Shown here: positions 26,701 through 33,313 of the stretch, piece by piece
How the letters are laid out: every line of letters begins with the position of its first letter
Numbering within the stretch: position 1 is the first letter of the stretch
Origin: Bryobacterales bacterium
GTDB taxonomy: Bacteria; Acidobacteriota; Terriglobia; Bryobacterales; Bryobacteraceae
Assembly (NCBI GenBank): GCA_027459465.1
Contig: DAIDIH010000386.1
Span: 1-34,109, forward strand
Length of the DNA stretch: 34,109 bases
Direction of reading: 5' to 3'
The notes under the pieces: generated by a model
What the model was told of the DNA's origin: nothing
Databases searched by the model: none
What the model saw: only the letters and a program-made list of their open reading frames with translations
Position numbers and translations under genes: made by a program

Positions 26701-28697
26701 TGCTCGACAAGCGGAACTACCTCAGCATGAGCGGCGGCGACGGCGCCTGTCTGGGATGCGGCGAAAAGACCGTCGTGCATCTATTCACCTCAACCGTAGA
26801 GGCGTTGATGCAGCCGCGCGTAGCCGCGCAGGTCAACAAGATCGACGACCTCATCGAACGGCTGGACAAGCACGTACGCCTGCGTCTGGCGGCGACGATG
26901 AGTCTTGACGACGCCGGTCGCATCGACCAGGCGCTCGACCGCCTCAAGGGCGCCGACGTCACGCTTGCCGCGCTATCGGAGACGCTCGACGAACGCCACG
27001 CCGGCCCGTCGATCGACGCCGCCTGGCTCCGCTGGATCACCCACGTGCTCGACACCCTGCGCAAGCTCCGCTGGCAGTACACCGAAGGCGTCACGCGCTC
27101 CGGCCGCGCCGCCATGGGCATCCTGAACTCCACCGGATGCACGTCGGTGTGGGGTTCCACTTATCCCTTCAATCCCTATCCCTTCCCCTGGGCGAACCAT
27201 CTGTTCCAGGATTCGCCGTCGCTCGCCATGGGCATCTTCGAGGGCCACATGGCGAAGATGGCCGAGGGCTTCAAAGCCATCCGCATGGCCGAGATCGAAC
27301 TGAATGAAGGCTACAATCCGCGCAAGCACGACGAGTTCTTCACTTACTTCAACTGGCGGCAGTTCTCCGACGAGGAATTCCGCCTCTGCCCGCCGGTCGT
27401 CTCCATCGGAGGCGACGGCGCCATGTACGACATCGGCTTCCAGAACCTGTCGCGCATGATGATGTCGGGCAAGCCGATCAAGGTCCTGATCCTCGACACA
27501 CAGGTTTACTCGAACACCGGCGGGCAGGCCTGTACGTCGGGCTTCACCGGCCAGGTGTCCGACATGGCCCAGTTCGGCAAGGCCGCGCAGGGAAAAGAGG
27601 AGATCCGGAAAGAGATCGCGCTCATCGCGATGGCGCATCGCACCACCTACGTGCTGCAGTCGGCGATTTCCAACGCGACGCATCTGATTGAAGGTTTCAT
27701 CGAGGGCCTCAACAGCCGGCGGCCGGCGCTGTTCAATATCTACAGCCCCTGCATGCCGGAGCACGGCATCGCCGACGACAGCGCGGAACACCAGAGCAAA
27801 CTCGCCGTCGAGTCTCGCGCTTACCCGCTGGTGCGCTACAACCCGGACCGCGGCATGCTTCCGGCCGAGTGCTTCGACCTCGAAGGAAATCCGTCTTCGG
27901 ATACCGACTGGCCGGTGTACACGCTCGAATACCGCGACGAGCAGGGAAATACCGGCAAGATGGAACTGCCGCTGACTTTCGCCGACTTCGCCATGACCGA
28001 AGGCCGCTTCCGCAAGCAGTTCCGCACCGCGCCCCGCGATGCCTGGAACGAGAACATGATCCTTCTGGCGGACTACATCGCGCTTGACGAAGCGGAGCGC
28101 GAAGGCAAGTTCCCCTTCATCTGGGCCGTAAACGCGAAGAACGAACTGATGCGCGTGGTGCCCGCAGCCCCGCTGGTGCGCGCCAGCGAGGATCGCCGGA
28201 ACTTCTGGCGGATGCTGAAGGCACTGGCAGGGGCGGGCGCTCCGGCCCCGGCGGTGAGCGTCGAACGGATTCAGGCCGAGTTCGCGCAGACGCTGGCCGC
28301 GCGGCTGGCGGCCTGGGCGTCGAGCCCCAATCCGCTCGATGAGGCGCCGCTAGCCCTCGTTGCCGCGCCGCAAGTGCTCGCCGCGGCGGGCGCGGCGAAC
28401 CCGGCTCCCGCATCGGGTAACGGCGCAACATCGCCGCCGGCCGGCGATTACGTCGCTCCTTGGATCGACTCGTCACAGTGCACCGCCTGCGACGAGTGCA
28501 TAAAAATCAACCCGAAGATCTTCGCCTACAACAACGATCACCACGCCTACATCAAGGACCCGCGCGGCGGACCCTATCGCGACTTGGTGCGCGCCGCGGA
28601 AAAGTGCACGGCACAGGTCATTCATCCGGGCACACCGGCGGACCCGGCGGAGAAGGATGCCGACAAACTGGCCAAGCGGGCGGCCAAGTACAACTAA
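23742..28697 (+). CDS. nifJ: Giant pyruvate (2-oxoacid):ferredoxin oxidoreductase with C-terminal ferredoxin domain
   Basis: 1651 residues, several hundred longer than classic single-chain PFOR. The N-terminal domain contains GAYPITPSTQMGEYWAEES and FVEPEGEHAAAAVTAG; the gamma domain contains HSVGGWGAITTGKNLAMTLF. The ferredoxin-like insert has CTACGACYTICP from Cys787 and CKGCMECVRVC from Cys925. The proximal cluster CLGCGE is at Cys1003/Cys1006, the TPP/Mg motif GGDGAMYDIGFQN at about 1223-1235, and NTGG at 1258. A helical insert separates CLGCGE from the TPP core. After the normal PFOR end, an Ala/Pro-rich linker (about 1530-1565) leads to an extra ferredoxin domain with Cys1580, 1583, 1586 and 1622. 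The enzyme cleaves pyruvate with CoA to acetyl-CoA and CO2. The ATG at 23742 is preferred over an upstream in-frame start inside rnfB. rnfC follows after 20 bases. Confidence 0.94.
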   Translation: MSTKEKTFRFPGVRQAMDGNTAVIMCERESSDAAGAYPITPSTQMGEYWAEESANGHINISGRPLIFVEPEGEHAAAAVTAGLSMTGLRATNFSSGQGIAYMHESLYAAAGKRLTYVLNMGCRAMTKATLNVHAGHDDYHCVDDAGFFQLFGKNAQEVCDLNIISHKIAELSLTPGICAQDGFLTTHLIESLMLPERDLIAEYLGRPDDIIETPTPAQRILFGDRRRRIPELWTVDNPAMIGVVQNQDAYMQSVAAQRPFFYEHIPAITDRAMDEFYAFTGRRYRRVTGYRLDDADYVIVGQGSVVVTAEAVAEYLRRTRKLKVGVVNMTMFRPFPGDLVAQLLKGRKGVAVLERVDQPLAEDLPLIREIRASLTRCVENGRSANGSLPYAGYPPFKKAEDMPPLYSASFGLGSRDLQPEGIIGAVENMLPEGAKKRFFYLSIDFVRDRAFTPKQEIHQIQVADSYPGIKDLAVHGTENPNLMPANSITVRMHSVGGWGAITTGKNLAMTLFDLLGWHIKANPKYGSEKKGQPTTYYLSAAPEPIPISCDYFYVDVVLSPDPNVFQHSNPLAGLKRGGVFIIQSDRTTPAEVWAQIPERFQRIINDNDIRIFYLDAFQIARQEASNPELQFRMQGIAFQGAFFAAAPVASQAGLTEQKLFQAIRSQLEHKFGAKGARVVEDNLRVVRRGFDEVREVIDKTISAGGSSQVRRAPNLPVLLKTRPAGQDKMTDIHRFWEQTGEFYSTGKGNDNLTDPFIGLSMIPASTGVFRDMTGTRFEHPVWEPANCTACGACYTICPDSAIAGLVHAPLSVLETAAKAASRDGRAVKHLPRAIRTIDQKLRARIRAAGGKPDFSTLLDQAIEETKSGYAGGPEVQAEVAQEMTWLREALGGFKFAFTQPYWFAREKKQSGSGGLLSITVNPAACKGCMECVRVCEDDALRAATQTPESIETLRRDWNFWQALPTTSPNFVRIENLDERIGALETLLLDKRNYLSMSGGDGACLGCGEKTVVHLFTSTVEALMQPRVAAQVNKIDDLIERLDKHVRLRLAATMSLDDAGRIDQALDRLKGADVTLAALSETLDERHAGPSIDAAWLRWITHVLDTLRKLRWQYTEGVTRSGRAAMGILNSTGCTSVWGSTYPFNPYPFPWANHLFQDSPSLAMGIFEGHMAKMAEGFKAIRMAEIELNEGYNPRKHDEFFTYFNWRQFSDEEFRLCPPVVSIGGDGAMYDIGFQNLSRMMMSGKPIKVLILDTQVYSNTGGQACTSGFTGQVSDMAQFGKAAQGKEEIRKEIALIAMAHRTTYVLQSAISNATHLIEGFIEGLNSRRPALFNIYSPCMPEHGIADDSAEHQSKLAVESRAYPLVRYNPDRGMLPAECFDLEGNPSSDTDWPVYTLEYRDEQGNTGKMELPLTFADFAMTEGRFRKQFRTAPRDAWNENMILLADYIALDEAEREGKFPFIWAVNAKNELMRVVPAAPLVRASEDRRNFWRMLKALAGAGAPAPAVSVERIQAEFAQTLAARLAAWASSPNPLDEAPLALVAAPQVLAAAGAANPAPASGNGATSPPAGDYVAPWIDSSQCTACDECIKINPKIFAYNNDHHAYIKDPRGGPYRDLVRAAEKCTAQVIHPGTPADPAEKDADKLAKRAAKYN

Positions 28698-28717
28698 CGG
28701 GGACCTGAGAGACGAGC

Positions 28718-30061
28718 ATGAATATCGAGAGCATCCCCGGACTCCGGCGCCTGTGGCGGGGCGTGCACGTCCCCGACTACAAGGAGACGACGAATCGCCT
28801 TCCGATCCGCCGCCTGCCGTTTCCGCCGCTGCTGATCATCCCTTTGAGCCAGCACACCGGCGCTCCGGCCGTGCCTTTGGTCCGGCCCGGGCAGGAAGTT
28901 GTGCGGGGCGAGCCGATCGCCCGCGCCGACGGCTTCGTAAGCGTGCCGATGCACGCCCCGGCGACGGGCCGCATCGAGCGCATCGACCTTTCCCCGAGCG
29001 CGCGTGGCACACTGGCCCAGGCGATTTTCCTTCGCCCCTATCCTTCAGCCAGCCAGGAGATCCTCTACGGCGAGCCGCAGGACATCGATCACATGTCCCC
29101 GGCCGAAATCGTGGCCGCCGTGCAACAGACCGGCGTCGTCGGACTCGGCGGGGCGGCGTTCCCGACCCATGTGAAGTTAAAGGTTCCTGAAGGGAAGAGT
29201 ATTGACACGGTGGTGGTCAACGGGTGTGAGTGCGAGCCATATCTCACCAGCGACCACCGGGTCATGGTGGAGCAGCCGCAGGAGGTTTTGCATGGCGCCC
29301 GCATCGCCATGAAGGCCGTCGGCGCGCCACGTGCGGTCGTCGGCGTCGAGGATAACAAGCCCGACGCCGTCGACGCGCTCCGCAAAGCGAATCCCGCAAA
29401 CAGCGGCATCACCGTGGAAGCCGTTCCGGCGAAATATCCGCAGGGCGCGGAGAAGATGCTGGTGAAGGTGCTGCTGGGCCGGGAGATCCCCTCCGGCGGT
29501 TTGCCGGCCGATGTGGGCCTCGCGGTCTTTAACGTCGCCACCCTCGCCCAAATCGGCGATCTGCTGCCCCGCCGCCAGGGGCTCATCGAGCGCGTGGTGA
29601 CGGTCACCGGTCCGGCCGTGACGCGCCCGGGCAACTATCTCATGGCCATCGGCACCCCGCTTCGCTGGGCGCTCGAACAGGCCGGCTGCTCGGCCAACGT
29701 CTCCCGAGTCGTCCTGGGCGGGCCGATGATGGGCGCGGCCGTGAGTTCGCTCGAAGTGCCCGTCACCAAGGGCGTCACCGGCATCCTGGCCTTCTCCTCC
29801 GGCGCCCTCAACGGACAACACGCCATCCTGCCCTGCATCCACTGCGGCCGCTGCGTCGACGTCTGCCCCCTGCACCTGAACCCGAGCCAGATGGGGCTGC
29901 TGGCGCGCAAGCAACGCTACGAGGAAATGCAAGCCCAACTTCATCTCTACGACTGTTTCGAATGCGGCTGCTGCAGCTATGTCTGCCCGTCGCACATTCC
30001 CCTGGTACAGTACTTCCGCGTCGCCAAACAGGCGCTTCGCGAAAGAAAGGTCAAAGCATGA
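28718..30061 (+). CDS. rnfC: Rnf complex subunit C (NADH-side subunit)
   Basis: 447 residues. The early barrel-sandwich-like part (about 40-105) contains HAPATGRIERIDL. The FMN/NADH-binding Rossmann-like region has GVVGLGGAAFPTHVK (about 139-153) and VVNGCECEPYLTSDH, typical of the NuoF/RnfC fold. Two ferredoxin-like clusters close the protein: CIHCGRCVDVCP (Cys373, 376, 379, 383) and CFECGCCSYVCP (Cys413, 416, 419, 423). RnfC reduces NAD+ on the cytoplasmic face. The length is at the compact end of the family, without the long C-terminal Ala/Lys repeats of enterobacterial RsxC. Its stop overlaps the rnfD start in an ATGA junction. Confidence 0.95.
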   Translation: MNIESIPGLRRLWRGVHVPDYKETTNRLPIRRLPFPPLLIIPLSQHTGAPAVPLVRPGQEVVRGEPIARADGFVSVPMHAPATGRIERIDLSPSARGTLAQAIFLRPYPSASQEILYGEPQDIDHMSPAEIVAAVQQTGVVGLGGAAFPTHVKLKVPEGKSIDTVVVNGCECEPYLTSDHRVMVEQPQEVLHGARIAMKAVGAPRAVVGVEDNKPDAVDALRKANPANSGITVEAVPAKYPQGAEKMLVKVLLGREIPSGGLPADVGLAVFNVATLAQIGDLLPRRQGLIERVVTVTGPAVTRPGNYLMAIGTPLRWALEQAGCSANVSRVVLGGPMMGAAVSSLEVPVTKGVTGILAFSSGALNGQHAILPCIHCGRCVDVCPLHLNPSQMGLLARKQRYEEMQAQLHLYDCFECGCCSYVCPSHIPLVQYFRVAKQALRERKVKA

Positions 30062-31110
30062 GCGCCGCCGCCGTCATTGAGCTGCGCACCGCTCCGCATC
30101 TTCACTCCGGACTCTCGGTCGAGGAGATCATGCGGAACGTGGTCTACGCGCTGCTCCCGATCTGCGCGTATTCGGTCTGGTTGTTCGGGCTGAGTGCGCT
30201 CCTTTCGATGGTCACTGCCGTGGCCGCCTGCGTGTTAACCGAACATCTCATCTGCGTCGCCGCGAAACGCCCCTCCTCGATCGGCGACTGGAGCGTCGTC
30301 ATTACCGGCCTGCTCCTGGCGCTCACGCTACCGCCCGGCTTTCCGCTGTGGATGGTGGTGCTCGGCTCGTTCATCGCCGTCGGGCCGGCCAAGATGCTGT
30401 TCGGCGGTCTCGGATTTAACGCGTTCAATCCCGCGCTCGTCGGCCGCGCCTTTCTGCAGGCCGCATTCCCCGTGGCGATCACGTCCTACACTCCGGCGAT
30501 GGCGCTGCACCGCTTCACCAGCTTTATTCCCTCGACCTTCGCCATTCCGCTGCTGAAGGCCGAGCCGCTCACCGCGTGGATCGCACAGGTCCGCGTGGAC
30601 GCCTTTTCGGGCGCAACGCCGCTGGTTCTGCAGAAATTCGACCACGTCACCACAGATACCTGGACGCTATTCCTGGGCACGCGCGCCGGTTCGGCGGGCG
30701 AGACGTCGGCGCTGTTGATCCTCCTCTGCGGCGCCTATCTCGTCCTGCGGCACATGATGGACTGGCGCATCCCCGTGGCAATGCTGCTCGGGGCGGCCTT
30801 AACCGGCATGGCGTATCATCTGGCCCGCCCGGCCCACTATCCAGGCCCCGGATTTATACTCTTCTCGGGCGGCCTCATGCTCGGCGCGACGTTCATGGCA
30901 ACCGATCCCGTGGCGAGCCCGACCACACCGCTGGGCCTGTGGATCTACGGCCTGCTGATGGGCCTGATCACCGTGATCATTCGCTTCGAGGGCGGACTCG
31001 CCGAGGGCGTAATGTACGCGATTCTCCTCGGCAACGCGCTGTCTCCTCTCATTGACAGGCTGACGCAGCCGCGCATCTACGGCGCGCAGGCAAAGGAGGT
31101 TGCCCGATGA
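30058..31110 (+). CDS. rnfD: Rnf complex subunit D (membrane, covalent FMN)
   Basis: 350 residues, polytopic. The N-terminus TAPHLHSGLSVEEIMRNVVY is the family opening, followed by several hydrophobic helices. GFNAFNPALVGRAFLQ (about 119-134) is a conserved membrane motif, and VDAFSGATPLVLQ carries the SGAT site with Thr187 as the expected FMN attachment residue. The C-terminal helices include ATFMATDPVASPTTPLG, a conserved RnfD/NqrB segment. It forms the ion-translocating core with RnfA and RnfE. The ATG at 30058 overlaps the rnfC stop and the rnfD stop overlaps the rnfG start, so the three are translationally coupled. ApbE encoded at 21466-22488 would load the FMN. Confidence 0.95.
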   Translation: MSAAAVIELRTAPHLHSGLSVEEIMRNVVYALLPICAYSVWLFGLSALLSMVTAVAACVLTEHLICVAAKRPSSIGDWSVVITGLLLALTLPPGFPLWMVVLGSFIAVGPAKMLFGGLGFNAFNPALVGRAFLQAAFPVAITSYTPAMALHRFTSFIPSTFAIPLLKAEPLTAWIAQVRVDAFSGATPLVLQKFDHVTTDTWTLFLGTRAGSAGETSALLILLCGAYLVLRHMMDWRIPVAMLLGAALTGMAYHLARPAHYPGPGFILFSGGLMLGATFMATDPVASPTTPLGLWIYGLLMGLITVIIRFEGGLAEGVMYAILLGNALSPLIDRLTQPRIYGAQAKEVAR

Positions 31111-31778
31111 GCACACCCGTTCCTCCCGCGCACGCGCAGCCTTCGATGGCCAACGCGATCCGGATGATCCGCGTGCTCGGCGTCGTCTCGCTTCTCTGCG
31201 GCGTCTTCATCGCCGGCGCGCATGTCAGCACACTCAATCGGATCCGGCACAACCAGGAAACGATTATGCGCGAGTCGGTGGAGGAGTTGCTGCCGGGCGT
31301 AGCCAAACAGGTGATCTACGGAGTGGAGCCGTCCGGCGGGATCAAGATCCTTCCCGGCATCGAACAGGAAGGCACGCGGTTCTTTGCCGGTTACGACGCC
31401 TCCGGCAGATTTCTGGGCGTCGTGATTGAGGCCAGCGGCCGCGGCTACGCCGACGTGATCGCGGCGATGTACTCCTACTCGCCGGACAAAAAAGAAATCA
31501 CCGGCTTCAAAGTGATCGACATGAAGGAAACGCCGGGCCTCGGCAGCCGGATCGGCACGGACCCGGACTTCCAGGCGAACTTCAAGGCGCTCGACGCCAG
31601 TCTCGCCCACCCGATCACCGTGGTGAAGCATGGCACGAAGAAAAGCCCGTGGGAAATCGACGCGATCTCCGGGGCAACGATCAGCAGCCGCGCCGTCGGC
31701 CGCCTGCTCGAGGCCAGCGTCAGCCAGATGGCGCCGGTCATCACGCGCAATCTAAACCGGATTGAACAAGGAAACTGA
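31107..31778 (+). CDS. rnfG: Rnf complex subunit G (periplasmic covalent FMN)
   Basis: 223 residues. One N-terminal membrane helix (about 22-40) is followed by a periplasmic FMN-binding domain. GRGYADVIAAMYSY and ETPGLGSRIGTDPDFQANF are family motifs. The flavinylation site is DAISGATISSRAV, with Thr191 as the acceptor. It passes electrons across the membrane within the complex. The ATG overlaps the rnfD stop (ATGA). The first 15 residues are Pro/Ala-rich and extend before the helix, somewhat longer than usual. Confidence 0.94.
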   Translation: MSTPVPPAHAQPSMANAIRMIRVLGVVSLLCGVFIAGAHVSTLNRIRHNQETIMRESVEELLPGVAKQVIYGVEPSGGIKILPGIEQEGTRFFAGYDASGRFLGVVIEASGRGYADVIAAMYSYSPDKKEITGFKVIDMKETPGLGSRIGTDPDFQANFKALDASLAHPITVVKHGTKKSPWEIDAISGATISSRAVGRLLEASVSQMAPVITRNLNRIEQGN

Positions 31779-31779
31779 T

Positions 31780-32490
31780 ATGAGTGACCCGCAACCCATT
31801 CCATCCTGCTGCGGCACGGCGCCCCCCGCGCCCGCCGGCAGCAATCCGTTTGTAAACGGGCTCTGGAAACAGAACCCGGTCTTCGTCCAGGTTCTCGGCA
31901 TGTGCCCGACCTTGGCCATCACGAACTCGGTCCGCAACGCCTTTGCGATGGGCCTTGCCACCACGTTCGTTCTCGCCAGTTCGAACACGCTCATCTCGAT
32001 GGTGCGCAAGCTGGTGCCCAAACAGGTGCGCATCGCCACTTACATCGCCATCATCGCAACGTCGGTGACTGTAGTGGATTATCTCGTCAAGGCGGCAAGT
32101 ATCACGGTCTACAAAGCGCTGGGCGCATACATCCCGCTGATCGTCGCCAACTGCATCATTCTCGAGCGCGCCGAAGCCTTTGCCGGCAAGAAGGCCGTGA
32201 TTCCTTCCATGCTCGACGGACTCGGCATGGGCCTCGGCTTCGCCTTCGCGTTAACGTGCCTCGGCTCCGTGCGCGAGATTCTCGGCGCCGGAACTTTCCT
32301 CGGCGTGCCCCTGTTCGGGCCCCACTTCGAGCCCTGGGTACTGTTCCTGCTGCCCCCGGGAGGATTCATTTCGCTTGCCCTCTGGCTGGTGACGTTTACC
32401 GCCTTCCGGCAGATAAAAGCGCGGCGCGCTGCCCGTGCCGCCGTGGCCGAAACGGTTCCCGCCGGCCAACTCGTTGAGGTCCGCTCATGA
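31780..32490 (+). CDS. rnfE: Rnf complex subunit E (membrane, intramembrane Fe-S ligand)
   Basis: 236 residues, about six membrane helices, of the RnfA/RnfE/NqrD/NqrE family. Conserved half-sites LGMCPTLAITNSVRNAFAMG (Cys42) and LIVANCIILERAEAF (Cys125) supply two of the four Cys that, with RnfA, hold the iron-sulfur centre inside the membrane, as known from Nqr and Rnf structures. An unusual N-terminal extension carries a Cys-Cys pair (SCCGTAPPAPAG, residues 10-11) ahead of the normal start of the family. The ATG at 31780 has AAGGA upstream and is preferred over an in-frame ATG at 31762 that would overlap rnfG. Its stop overlaps the rnfA start. Confidence 0.95.
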   Translation: MSDPQPIPSCCGTAPPAPAGSNPFVNGLWKQNPVFVQVLGMCPTLAITNSVRNAFAMGLATTFVLASSNTLISMVRKLVPKQVRIATYIAIIATSVTVVDYLVKAASITVYKALGAYIPLIVANCIILERAEAFAGKKAVIPSMLDGLGMGLGFAFALTCLGSVREILGAGTFLGVPLFGPHFEPWVLFLLPPGGFISLALWLVTFTAFRQIKARRAARAAVAETVPAGQLVEVRS

Positions 32491-33071
32491 ACGAATCCCT
32501 CACTCATATCTTTCTCGACGCGTTTCTGATCAATAACTTCGTCCTCTGCGTCTTCCTGGGGATGTGCTCGTTCCTCGGGTTGTCGTCGAAGTTCTCCACC
32601 TCCTGGCGCATGGGCGTCTCGGTGATGTTCGTCATCACTGTCAGCGGCGTTCTGAGCTACGGCATCAACAGCCTCCTGGTCACGCTCCACGCCGAGTACC
32701 TCCGCATCATCACGTTCATCATCATCATCGCCGCCACCGTCCAACTCACCGAAATGTTCATCAAGAAGGTGAGCCCGGCTCTGTTCCGCGAGTTGGGTGT
32801 CTACCTGCCGCTGATCACCACCAACTGCGCCGTGCTCGCGGTTCCGCTGTTTCAAACCGCGCGCGGCTATAACCTGCTGCAGAGCACGGTGTTCGCCATC
32901 GCGGCCAGCGGCGGCTACGCTGCGGCGCTCGTGCTGCTGTCCCTCGTTCGCGAGCGTGTGGATCTGAGCGACATTCCGAACCTCGTCAAGGGCACGGCGC
33001 TCACCCTCGTTCTTGCCAGTATTCTCTCGCTCGCCTTCATGGGATTCGCGGGCATGGGTAGTGGAGGTTAA
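32487..33071 (+). CDS. rnfA: Rnf complex subunit A (membrane, intramembrane Fe-S ligand)
   Basis: 194 residues, about six membrane helices, opening ESLTHIFLDAFLINNFVLCV. The Fe-S ligands are Cys27 in FLGMCSFLGLSSK and Cys114 in LITTNCAVLAVPLFQT, the inverted counterpart of RnfE. The length is normal for the family. The ATG overlaps the rnfE stop (ATGA). It is followed after 5 bases by a small Cys-rich membrane protein gene. Confidence 0.95.
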   Translation: MNESLTHIFLDAFLINNFVLCVFLGMCSFLGLSSKFSTSWRMGVSVMFVITVSGVLSYGINSLLVTLHAEYLRIITFIIIIAATVQLTEMFIKKVSPALFRELGVYLPLITTNCAVLAVPLFQTARGYNLLQSTVFAIAASGGYAAALVLLSLVRERVDLSDIPNLVKGTALTLVLASILSLAFMGFAGMGSGG

Positions 33072-33076
33072 TCGCC

Positions 33077-33313
33077 ATGTGGACTTCTCTGTTGCACGTT
33101 CTTGCTCCCGCGGCCGGCCTGCTCGTCGTGCTCGCCGTATGGTTTCTTCTACAGGCTTTCGTCCGCTCAGGCTCCCACCGGGAAGCCGGAGAAGACGTCC
33201 TCGAACATATGACGCACGGCTGCGCGGGCTGCACCGGCAACGGAGCCTGTCACAGCCGGCCAGAGAGCGAACAGGCCGAATGCAAATCGGAGATCCACAT
33301 CAATGAACATTAA
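33077..33313 (+). CDS. 78-aa single-helix membrane protein with Cys4 tail in the rnf operon
   Basis: One membrane helix near the N-terminus (about 5-27, LLHVLAPAAGLLVVLAVWFL) is followed by a soluble tail with four Cys: HGCAGCTGNGACHSR (Cys49, Cys52, Cys58) and AECKSEIH (Cys69). I do not recognise the family by name. Its design, one helix plus a short Cys-rich tail, and its place beside rnfA recall NqrM, the small maturation protein needed to install the Cys4 iron centre between NqrD and NqrE. A maturation or assembly role for the homologous RnfA/RnfE centre is a reasonable inference; a small electron carrier is the alternative. It starts 5 bases after rnfA and overlaps the FNR gene by 11 bases, so it belongs to the operon. 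Confidence 0.75.
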   Translation: MWTSLLHVLAPAAGLLVVLAVWFLLQAFVRSGSHREAGEDVLEHMTHGCAGCTGNGACHSRPESEQAECKSEIHINEH

